Below are positions 1 to 6,829 of a stretch of DNA of 24,114 nt, piece after piece. Source of the stretch: DAOTUB01 sp034437455 (lineage in GTDB: Bacteria > Chloroflexota > Anaerolineae > B4-G1); the NCBI GenBank assembly GCA_034437455.1, contig DAOTUB010000244.1, positions 1-24,114 on the forward strand, read 5' to 3'. Made by a program: the position numbers and the translations under genes. Every line of letters starts with the position of its first letter. Position 1 is the first letter of the stretch. The notes under the pieces are model-generated. The model ran no database searches. It saw nothing but the letters and a program-made list of their open reading frames with translations, and was not told where the DNA came from.

Positions 1-40
1 TTTTTCTCCAGACTGTATCTTTTCAATAAAACGGGGCTAT

Positions 41-94
41 GTAGCCGAGGTTTCCATACCTCGCGGGCCTGCGCGCTATGGAAAGCGCGGCTAC
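41..94. repeat. Palindromic repeat, related to the core of the mini-elements
   Basis: Inverted repeat with ends GTAGCCG and CGGCTAC. Inside it are TTTCCATA and TATGGAAA, so most of the unit can fold into a hairpin. On the minus strand its first 22 bases (TAGCCGCGCTTTCC then ATAGCGCGC) match the core of the elements at 378-464 and 22731-22820, but it lacks their GGGTGTGTTT ends. It probably belongs to the same repeat family as a core-only form. Confidence 0.7.
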
Positions 95-377
95 GTCGAA
101 AGCTCCCCAGACTTTTGAATTATACCCCACGTAATCCACTACTCCCAGCGTCAATCGCCACAGGGCGAATGAACGTTTAGATAGCAATCGAAAGCCGTGC
201 TTGCGCACCCAATCAGCCACGTACCGCTCGCCGTAATGACAAACAACCAGCGCAATTGGGCCCACGTGCCCCGTTCCAGGATACGTTCGATGATCACTCC
301 AGCGTGACTTTCCAGGCCCATCGTCTCGAACTCGTACTCTGGAAATAGCCAGGCGGTATCGGTGGGTAAACTGTTAT

Positions 378-464
378 AGGTGTGTTTCAAATGGGTTGAG
401 CCGCGCTTTCCATAGCGCGCGGTATGGAAACCGCGACTACCTCCAACCGAAATAAAACACACCC
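378..464. mobile_element. MITE-like mini-element, copy 1 (87 bp) with 9-bp target duplication
   Basis: The ends are AGGTGTGTTT on the left and AAACACACCC on the right, imperfect terminal inverted repeats. The centre is a palindrome built on CCGCGCTTTCCATA and TATGGAAACCGCG. The flanks carry a perfect 9-bp direct repeat, AACTGTTAT, at 369-377 and 465-473. This is the signature of a transposition event rather than a static REP sequence. It encodes no transposase, so it would have to be mobilised in trans. It is inserted in frame in the minus-strand pseudogene. A second copy lies at 22731-22820. Confidence 0.85.
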
Positions 465-558
465 AACTGTTATTCGCTTGTGGCTGTTTATCTGCAAGAT
501 ACACCGAATGCTCCCCTTATGCGCGCGCTCACTCTACATCTGCAACGGCGATAGGGTT

Positions 559-587
559 ATTATAACCCAACGCGGCATACTCGTCAA
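559..587 (-). promoter_or_regulatory. Sigma-70 type promoter for the DUF6922-like gene
   Basis: Read on the minus strand, TTGACG (582-587) is followed by a 17-base spacer and TATAAT (559-564). The -10 hexamer sits in a 15-bp palindrome, GGGTTATTATAACCC (554-568), which could also be an operator. It lies about 55 bases upstream of the ATG at 504. Confidence 0.7.
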
Positions 588-608
588 CGAGTATCGCTCT
601 GCATAACA

Positions 609-640
609 AACCCCCGCAGGAACCAATCCCTGCGAGGGTT
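609..640 (-). terminator. Hairpin terminator downstream of the hydrolase-cNMP gene
   Basis: AACCC-CC-GCAGG (609-620) pairs with CCTGC-GA-GGGTT (629-640) with one mismatch, giving a GC-rich hairpin with a short loop. It begins about 28 bases past the stop codon at 669. Read on the minus strand it is followed by TTTGTT, a weak T-run, so it is probably the end of the four-gene minus-strand block. Confidence 0.55.
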
Positions 641-668
641 GAGGTTTTGAAATTGGATGAATGGTCAA

Positions 669-2030
669 TCACTCAGCAAGCTGTTGCTGCTGTGCTCGTC
701 GGAGTTGCCAGAGGATAAAGCGCGCTCGTTGGGCGATGGCTCGGGAGATGTTCCACATCAGCCGGGTGCCCAGTATGGCGTCGTCCTCGCACAGGGCCAG
801 CAGCCGATCTCGCGACAGCGCCAGCACCGTGGTCCCCTCCGGGCCGGCGATCAGATCGGCGCTGCGCACGCCTTCGTCCAGCAGGGAGAATTCGCCGACC
901 ATCTGGCCAGGCCTCATGGTCGCCAGACGGCGCGGGTCCTCGGATTCTTGGCCGGGCCTGTCCGGGTCGCTCCAGACCTCCACCGTGCCTTCTTGCACGA
1001 TATACATTTCGTTCCCGGCCTCGGCGACGTTGACGATACTGTCGCTGGGGGGGTAGAAGCGCTGTCGACATTGAGCTGCCAGGCGGATGCGCTGGGCCAG
1101 GTTCAGATCGTTTCCCAGGTCCGAATGGGCCAGGAACTGCGCCACCTCGCGCGTTCGCACGAGTTCTTCGTCATCGATAGGGTTGTGAAGCGAGTTGCTG
1201 AACAGCGGCAGGCCGAGATAGGCGGCCACCTGGCGGCGGACGGTGTCCGGCGTCTCAAAGTGAGGCCAGTGACCGGCCTTGGGGACGATGCGCAGGTCGG
1301 CTGCGGGCCACTCGTCGGCCACCACGCCCGCGTCTCGTAGGGGCACGGTGTTGTCCTCCGCTCCCCAGACCACCAGAGCGGGCGCTTCGACCTCGCCCAA
1401 CTGACCGCTCAGGTCATTTTCGCGCATGGCAAAGAAGCATTCAGCTCGCACCTTGCCCTGACCCACCCGGCGGATGTCGGCCTTCAATCGTATGTAATCC
1501 TGTTCGGTGATCCCGGTGCGCTCGGCGAAGGAGGCCGGCCGCATGATGCGATCGGTGAGGCCCACCATCAGCCGCTCGCCGGTGTTCACGATCAGGCTGC
1601 CCAAACCAAAACGTTCCATCATGGTGATCGGGGCAAACAACAAATTGATGTGGCGGGATAAACGACCGGTGATGGTGGGGTTGAGCAGGACCATGCGCTC
1701 GACCAGCGGCGGGTAGCGCAGCGCCAGCGTCAGGCTGATCATGCCGCCCATCGAGTGACCCACGAGCACGACGGGGCCGTCGCTCACTCGCTCGATGAAA
1801 TTGGCCAGCACCTCGACGTAACCCGAAATGGTCGCACGTTCCGGTAGGGGAGGCGATGCGCCATAGCCGGGCAGATCGACGGCGACGGCCCGGAAGCGCT
1901 GGCTCAACAGTCCGACCAAAGGGGACATCGCGTACCACGAACTCGACCAGCCGTGGATCAGCAATGCGATCTGGCGGTTTGGTCGGCCCTCCTCGACAGC
2001 GTACAGTTGTTGGTCCTTGTAAAGCGCCAC
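669..2030 (-). CDS. Alpha/beta hydrolase fused to a cyclic-nucleotide-binding domain
   Basis: 453 residues starting at GTG (2028-2030), with GGGAGGGAG just upstream. Residues 15-275 form an alpha/beta hydrolase: oxyanion HG at 26-27, nucleophile elbow GHSMGG with Ser93, acid Asp226 in WGAEDNTV, and His254 in KAGHWPH. The triad is complete, so an active esterase, lipase or related hydrolase is expected; the substrate cannot be read from sequence. Residues about 305-440 resemble a Crp/PKA-type cNMP-binding domain, with the phosphate-binding cassette at GQMVGEFSLLDEGVRSA (Glu380, Arg389). No helix-turn-helix or membrane segment follows, so this is not a Crp regulator. The natural reading is a soluble hydrolase whose activity or location responds to cAMP/cGMP-like ligands. 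It is the last gene of the minus-strand permease block. The catalytic domain is certain; ligand control is inferred. Confidence 0.88.
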   Translation of the reverse strand: MALYKDQQLYAVEEGRPNRQIALLIHGWSSSWYAMSPLVGLLSQRFRAVAVDLPGYGASPPLPERATISGYVEVLANFIERVSDGPVVLVGHSMGGMISLTLALRYPPLVERMVLLNPTITGRLSRHINLLFAPITMMERFGLGSLIVNTGERLMVGLTDRIMRPASFAERTGITEQDYIRLKADIRRVGQGKVRAECFFAMRENDLSGQLGEVEAPALVVWGAEDNTVPLRDAGVVADEWPAADLRIVPKAGHWPHFETPDTVRRQVAAYLGLPLFSNSLHNPIDDEELVRTREVAQFLAHSDLGNDLNLAQRIRLAAQCRQRFYPPSDSIVNVAEAGNEMYIVQEGTVEVWSDPDRPGQESEDPRRLATMRPGQMVGEFSLLDEGVRSADLIAGPEGTTVLALSRDRLLALCEDDAILGTRLMWNISRAIAQRARFILWQLRRAQQQQLAE

Positions 2031-2070
2031 AGCATCTCCCTCCCTTCCGGGATATAGCGATGCTGAATTT

Positions 2071-2098
2071 TAACATAAAACGAGGCGCTCTTATGTTA
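2071..2098. promoter_or_regulatory. Inverted repeat upstream of the hydrolase gene, possible operator
   Basis: TAACATAA (2071-2078) and TTATGTTA (2091-2098) form a perfect 8-bp inverted repeat with 12 bases between, 41 bases upstream of the GTG start. An AT-rich -10-like TTAAAAT on the minus strand overlaps its inner edge, but no convincing -35 was found. It could be a dimeric-regulator site or a hairpin. Confidence 0.35.
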
Positions 2099-2180
2099 CG
2101 GTTCCGTTACAGCACAAAAAACATGGACGATCACTGCCTTTCTTGCTCTAGTGGCCAAAGCAATCATTCAATCGTTCTCC

Positions 2181-2229
2181 ATTGTTAATTGCTCACTGAT
2201 CATTGTTCATTGATCGTTGTTCATTGGCC
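2181..2229. repeat. Imperfect tandem repeats of an ATTGTTCATTGATC-like unit
   Basis: Three imperfect units: ATTGTTAATTG... at 2181, ATTGTTCATTGATC at 2202 and GTTGTTCATTGGCC at 2216. The low-complexity tract runs into the last codons of the permease gene (stop at 2207-2209), so the C-terminal MNNDQ is written by repeat DNA. No gene is seen in the rest of 2031-2206. Confidence 0.55.
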
Positions 2230-4459
2230 CGCGCTTGATCGTCCTCCGCAGCCAGGAGACGGGCGCTGGCTCGTACTTGCGCACCATGAGCACCGAGCAA
2301 TTTGCTCCGTCGGTCACCTGATCGGGGATAGAGCCGAAAAGCAGGTTTCTCAAGAACCATTCCTCCGAAGCCCCGATGGCGATCAAATCGTGCCCCGCGC
2401 GATCTTTTGTCTGTGCCGATTCGGCCAGGATCCCCTCCACAATGGAATCGTAGCGCTTCAAACGAAAGACGATCTCCTGATGGAGCTTTTTCAGTTCATC
2501 CTCGACCAACTGGCGCAGGACGTCCATCTCCACTTCCATATCTATGTCTCCCGTTTCGGGGAGAATGCGCAGCGCCGTCAAGGAGCCTCCTCCGGCCCTG
2601 GCGACATCCCAGCCCAGTCGCAAGGCCAGGCGGGCGTGGGGCCCGCCTCCGATGGGAACGAGCACGCGCTTGATGTCCTTCACGCCCCGATCGCGCAACA
2701 CGGCCACATCGCACTGCGCACCGCTGACCACGTCCTTGACCACGCTCCCTGCCACGCGCTGCGTCGACAACTGGCCGCGCCAGCCCATCAGGATCAGCCC
2801 CACGCCGCCCCGAGCCTCGGCCACGCCCAGGATACCGGACGAGATACCGCGCGTCGCCCGCAACAGCGTGCGCACCGGCACGCCTTGCTCGTGGGCGTAG
2901 CCCGCCACCTGCTTGAGCAATGCCTTGCGCCCATTTTCTTGCCGATCCAGAACCTCCTGGGCCAACTCCAGCGGGGTCGATCCAGGCATCTGGACCACAG
3001 CCAGGGCAGCGAGGGTGGCTTCCTCCCTCGCCTGGCCCAGGATGACGGCCATCTTGATCAAGCTCTCGGCGGTCAGGGGGTTCGCCACCGGCACCAGGAT
3101 CTCGTGATGGGCCGCTTCCACCGTCTGGGCCGCCGCCTCCACCACCCGCTCTGCTGGCCGGCGCAACTGGTAGACGAGCAGGCCCACTCCGATCAGGCCG
3201 ATCCCCACCACCAGCGCGTGAAGCTCGGTGAATACCTCGACGATGATGATGCCGATGCAGCCCAGGATCGGCATGACGGGGTACCAGGGGGTGCGGAAGG
3301 CGCGTTTGACATCGGGAAATTTACGCCGCAACAGGATCACCGAGACGTTGGTGAAAAAGACGACGAACATGTAGCCAAAGTTGGAGACATAGCCCAGGAA
3401 CACCTCGTCGCCAGAGACGGCGGCGAGGGCGATGAGGACCCCGCTGAGCAGGATGGCGGGCATGGGGGTTTTGAAACGGGGATGGATCCGCGCGAGGAAG
3501 GCGGGCAGGTAGCCGTCGCGGCTCAGGGCCAGCGCCACGCGGGCCGAACTGAGCATGGCCGTGTTGAGCGAGGTGAGGGTAGCGATCAGGCCGGCCGCGC
3601 CCATCGCCGGCGCGCCCCAGCCGCCCATGAAGCGGGAGGCGGCGTCGGAGAGAGGCGTGGAGGAAGCGCCCAGCGTCCTGGCCGAGACGACGCCCAGCGC
3701 GACGAAGGTGACGGCGCAGTAGACGACGGCGCAGATGAAAATGGTGCCCACCACGGCGATGGGGATGTTGCGCCCCGGGTCCTTGGCCTCCTCGGCTGTG
3801 GTGGCGATCACCTCGTAACCGACGAACAGCACGTTGACCAGCGTGATGGCCTGAAAGACGGTCGCCATGTTTTCGAGCCATCCCTCGTGGATGAAAAAGC
3901 CGCCGTCCTTGTAAAACTCGGTCCAGGTGAAGCCGGTGGGCAGGACCAGCCCCAGAAGCACAAAGAGAGCCAACGATCCCAGAAGGATACCGGCCAGAAT
4001 GACCTGGGTGCGCCCGGCCTCCTCGCTGCCCCGCAGACTGTTGCCGGCAAAGAGGGCGATGAGGACGATGGCCGTCAGAGACAAGGGCAGGAAGGGCAGG
4101 AATATCTGGAGCGAGTACGCGGCCCCTACCGCCGATAGCGCCGCGTAGACCATGCTGCTGAACCAGCTCACCCAGCCCACGCTGAAAGGCAGCACTCCCT
4201 TGGTCGCCTTGCTGATGTAGGCATAGCCGCCGCCGGCGATGGGAAAGCTGGAGGCCAGCTCGGCGTAGGAAAGAGAATTGGGCAGAGATTGCAGCCCGGC
4301 GAGCAAAAAGACGAGGATCACCGCCGGGCCGACCATCCCCGCCGCGTGACCGGTGAGGACGAACACCCCGGCGCCCATCGTGCCGCCGATGCCCAGCATC
4401 AAAATCTGGGCCAGGCCCAGGGTGCGGACGAGTTGTTTCCTTTTCGTTTCCGAGGCCAT
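2207..4459 (-). CDS. APC-family amino-acid permease with two C-terminal Usp domains
   Basis: 750 residues. Residues 10-440 are an APC/CAT-type permease with about 12 membrane segments. The TM1 substrate motif GAGVF is at 29-33, and the TM6 motif FVGYE...AEEAKDPGRNIP is typical of the family. Two universal-stress-protein domains follow, at about 455-590 (opens HEILVPVANP) and 598-735 (opens KRVLVPIGGGPHARLALRL, ends GASEEW...GSIPDQV). The permease likely imports amino acids or polyamines by proton symport, and the cytoplasmic Usp pair probably binds ATP or another nucleotide and tunes transport. The Usp glycine motif is not canonical: the first domain has GWRG then eight residues before GS, and the second has GASE where GxxG is usual. 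The ATG at 4459 lies 3 bases after the stop of the upstream paralogue, so translation is probably coupled. The exact substrate is unknown. Confidence 0.92.
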   Translation of the reverse strand: MASETKRKQLVRTLGLAQILMLGIGGTMGAGVFVLTGHAAGMVGPAVILVFLLAGLQSLPNSLSYAELASSFPIAGGGYAYISKATKGVLPFSVGWVSWFSSMVYAALSAVGAAYSLQIFLPFLPLSLTAIVLIALFAGNSLRGSEEAGRTQVILAGILLGSLALFVLLGLVLPTGFTWTEFYKDGGFFIHEGWLENMATVFQAITLVNVLFVGYEVIATTAEEAKDPGRNIPIAVVGTIFICAVVYCAVTFVALGVVSARTLGASSTPLSDAASRFMGGWGAPAMGAAGLIATLTSLNTAMLSSARVALALSRDGYLPAFLARIHPRFKTPMPAILLSGVLIALAAVSGDEVFLGYVSNFGYMFVVFFTNVSVILLRRKFPDVKRAFRTPWYPVMPILGCIGIIIVEVFTELHALVVGIGLIGVGLLVYQLRRPAERVVEAAAQTVEAAHHEILVPVANPLTAESLIKMAVILGQAREEATLAALAVVQMPGSTPLELAQEVLDRQENGRKALLKQVAGYAHEQGVPVRTLLRATRGISSGILGVAEARGGVGLILMGWRGQLSTQRVAGSVVKDVVSGAQCDVAVLRDRGVKDIKRVLVPIGGGPHARLALRLGWDVARAGGGSLTALRILPETGDIDMEVEMDVLRQLVEDELKKLHQEIVFRLKRYDSIVEGILAESAQTKDRAGHDLIAIGASEEWFLRNLLFGSIPDQVTDGANCSVLMVRKYEPAPVSWLRRTIKRGPMNNDQ

Positions 4460-4462
4460 TCA

Positions 4463-6724
4463 TCACCATCCTTTTATACTTCGCGCTACCCGGCGGAGGG
4501 TAGAGATGCCAGTCGGTTCGTAGCGGCGCACCATCAGCACCGAGCAGGGAGCCTGGTCAGCGATAGCGTCCGGGATCGCGCCGACGAGCAAACTTTTGAC
4601 GCCCCACTCCTCGGAAGCGCCGACGACCAGCAAATCATATTCACCCTTCCGTGCTTCCTCGAGGATGGCCTCTACGACTGCCCCATGCACCACAACCCGC
4701 GCCTGGACCCGGGGATCCGCGCCGAGGATCTCTTCCACCAGATGGCGCAGCGAGCGTATCTCCGCCTCGACGTCCACTTCCCCGGCGGGCCGGGCGACGC
4801 GGAGGACCGTCAGTTCGGCCTCGTCGCCGCGGGCGATCTGGGCGGCCAGCCGCAGCCCAAGCCGGGCGTGAGGGCCGCCGCCAGCGGGTACCAGCACGCG
4901 ACGCACCTGGTTCAAGTGACGCTCGCGCAGGACGGCGACGTGGCATTGGGCTTCTTGCAGTATCGTCTTGCCCGGACTGCCATAGATGCGGCCCGCCGAA
5001 AGAGGCCCCCGCCAATCGAGGAGAATCATCTCCACCGCCGGACGGGCCTCGATCACCGCCAGGACTCCCGAGGCCTCCGCGTGGGCCGCCCGACGCAATG
5101 GCCGCACCGGCACGCCCAGGTCCACTCCCTGCTGGGCCAACTGCGCCAGCGGCGAACCCTTCGGGGCAGCGCCCTGCTTTGCCAGCCGCGCTTCCACGGA
5201 CGTCAACGGCGTCTGGGGAGGAACCACGACGACGTCCAGCGCGACGATGACTCGTTGGTCGTCGGTGTGCGCCAACGCAGCCGCCAGGTTCAAAAGGGGC
5301 TTGGCCTTGGCGCCGGGCAGGAGCGGAATGAGGAGCTCGTGTTTCTCCGCCCGCGTCGCTTCCTCGGCGGCTTCGATCACTCCCTCGAGAGGTCGCTCCC
5401 GCTCCCAGAGTGGCCCAAACTCCCCGATGACGGTGGCCTTGCGACGTACCCAGATCGCATACCAGATCAGGCTGGTCGCCACCAGTCCCAGGCCAGCCAC
5501 GCGCGATTCCGGGGCCATCGTGAAGATGACGGCCAGACAGAGCAATCCGCCCACCACGGGCAGCACCGGGTAGAGCGGGACGCGGAAGGCCGGGCGATAC
5601 CAGCGCGGTTGCGATCTCCGCATCACCACCACCGAAAGACAGAGCAGCGCGTAAGAGACCATAAACAGCGCGCTCGATATCTCTGCCAGCGCCTCGGCCC
5701 GTCCGGTGAGGGAGAGTAGAATGCTCAGGCCGCCAGTGACCAGGATGGCGTGGGCCGGGGTGTTTCGTTCAGGGTGGATGTAACTGAACCAATCGGGCAG
5801 CACGCCGTCGCGCCCCATGCCGTAATTGATGCGCGAGGAGGCCATGATGGCCGCGTTGGCCGAGGAAAGCGTCGCCAGGATCGCCGCGGTCAGCATCAGC
5901 GTCGAGCCAACCGGCCCGGCGATGTGACCGGCAGCGTCCACCAACGGAGCCTCTCGGCGAGCGATCCCCATGTAGGAAAATATTCCCGTCAATACCAGCA
6001 AGATCAGCGCGTAGAGGACGGTGGCGATGATGACCGAGCCGATGATGGAGAGCGGGAGATTGCGTTCTGGACGTTTCATCTCCTCGGATATGGTCGAGAT
6101 TTTCTCGAAACCGGTGAAGGAGACGATGATCAGACCGATGGCGCCCACCACGGCTCCCCAACCCAGGGGGGCAAAGGGCCGGTAAAGGGTCATATCGACT
6201 TTGAAGAGACCGACGCCGACGAACGCGGTCAGGATGACCAGCAGGATCACGACCACCACGTTCTGCACGCTGCCGGTGATCTTGGCCCCCCGGTAGTTCA
6301 GCCAGGTGAAAAGCAATCCGAGCAGCAGCGAGGCGACCCACGGCGGCAGGGGCACGATCATCGCCAGGTACTCGCCGCAGGCGAGCAGGTAGAAACCGCT
6401 GGCAAAGGTCAGCCCCAACCAGTTTCCCGGCCCCACGATGGAGCCTGCCAGGGGGCCTAGCGCCTGGGTGATGAAGGTGTAACTGCCCCCGGCCCGGGGC
6501 ATTCCCGTCGCCAATTCCGAGATGACCAGCGCGATCAGCAAGCAGAGCGTGCCCGCCAACGTGTAGGAAATGGTGGAGGCCGGGCCAGCCCGCTCGGCGG
6601 CCAGGGCCGAAAGCACAAAGATGCCCGCGCCGACCATCGTGCCCAACCCAATGGCGATCCCTTCCTTCAGGCCCAGCTCGCGCACCAGGTTGTGAGTTTC
6701 GTCGGTTGATTCGTTCCGATGCAT
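4463..6724 (-). CDS. APC-family amino-acid permease with two C-terminal Usp domains (second paralogue)
   Basis: 753 residues from the ATG at 6722-6724, chosen because AGGAGG lies a few bases upstream; an in-frame extension to 6787 would run into a palindromic repeat and is unlikely. The APC domain spans about 13-430, with TM1 GAGIF at 32-36 and TM6 FTGFEKISTISEEMKRPERNLP from about 203. Usp domain 1 is at about 462-600 and Usp domain 2 at 606-733, the latter with GGGPHARLGLRL and the GASEEW...GAIPD signature. It is a close sister of the 2207-4459 gene and the two are 3 bases apart. Likely an inner-membrane proton-coupled amino-acid transporter whose soluble tail senses nucleotide state; substrate unknown. 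In the first Usp domain the phosphate loop reads DWRG rather than GWRG, which may weaken nucleotide binding. Confidence 0.92.
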   Translation of the reverse strand: MHRNESTDETHNLVRELGLKEGIAIGLGTMVGAGIFVLSALAAERAGPASTISYTLAGTLCLLIALVISELATGMPRAGGSYTFITQALGPLAGSIVGPGNWLGLTFASGFYLLACGEYLAMIVPLPPWVASLLLGLLFTWLNYRGAKITGSVQNVVVVILLVILTAFVGVGLFKVDMTLYRPFAPLGWGAVVGAIGLIIVSFTGFEKISTISEEMKRPERNLPLSIIGSVIIATVLYALILLVLTGIFSYMGIARREAPLVDAAGHIAGPVGSTLMLTAAILATLSSANAAIMASSRINYGMGRDGVLPDWFSYIHPERNTPAHAILVTGGLSILLSLTGRAEALAEISSALFMVSYALLCLSVVVMRRSQPRWYRPAFRVPLYPVLPVVGGLLCLAVIFTMAPESRVAGLGLVATSLIWYAIWVRRKATVIGEFGPLWERERPLEGVIEAAEEATRAEKHELLIPLLPGAKAKPLLNLAAALAHTDDQRVIVALDVVVVPPQTPLTSVEARLAKQGAAPKGSPLAQLAQQGVDLGVPVRPLRRAAHAEASGVLAVIEARPAVEMILLDWRGPLSAGRIYGSPGKTILQEAQCHVAVLRERHLNQVRRVLVPAGGGPHARLGLRLAAQIARGDEAELTVLRVARPAGEVDVEAEIRSLRHLVEEILGADPRVQARVVVHGAVVEAILEEARKGEYDLLVVGASEEWGVKSLLVGAIPDAIADQAPCSVLMVRRYEPTGISTLRRVARSIKGW

Positions 6725-6753
6725 AGGATTTCCTCCTTGGTCTGGTAAGCATT

Positions 6754-6809
6754 GTAGTGGCGACTTTAGTCGCTGGCTACGCGGCAAAAGCGGCTAGAGT
6801 CGTTACTAC
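6754..6809. repeat. Palindromic REP-like repeat between two permease genes
   Basis: The ends GTAGTGGCGACTTTAGTCGC and GCGGCTAGAGTCGTTACTAC are imperfect inverted repeats around a short centre. It fills most of the gap between the first and second genes of the minus-strand block. In the transcript it would form a strong hairpin that could stabilise the upstream message or attenuate the downstream genes. It differs in sequence from the GCGCTTTCCATA family. Confidence 0.7.
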
Positions 6810-6829
6810 GGCTCCAATAGGAATTGCTG

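Larger units (their letters stand above)
23..504 (-). pseudogene. Broken small gene, DUF6922-like, interrupted by a mini-element
   Basis: Reading from 504 downwards, the protein begins MYLADKQPQANN, then runs through the mini-element (378-464), and resumes with SLPTDTAWLFPEYEF, followed by a segment ending ILERGTWAQLRWLF. Near position 240 the frame changes: the continuation HYGERYVADWVRKHGF...SFALWRLTLGV lies in the next frame (ORF 265 to 23). The pattern 'LFPEYxF ... RGTWxQLRWLF ... YG ... LS ... LWR' resembles the short DUF6922-type proteins that often sit beside AbiEii-like nucleotidyltransferases; this is recalled, not searched. The insertion plus one target copy is 96 nt, so it adds 32 codons without a stop. 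The single-base shift near 240 is what actually breaks the gene. The end of the original protein is unclear because the tail runs into another palindromic repeat at 41-94. Confidence is good that it is a broken gene and moderate for the family. Confidence 0.55.

Noticed and set aside
2189..5719. Long open frames on the plus strand opposite the permeases
   Set aside because: They are antisense shadows of GC-rich genes; composition is rich in His, Gln, Arg and Asp and shows no domain.
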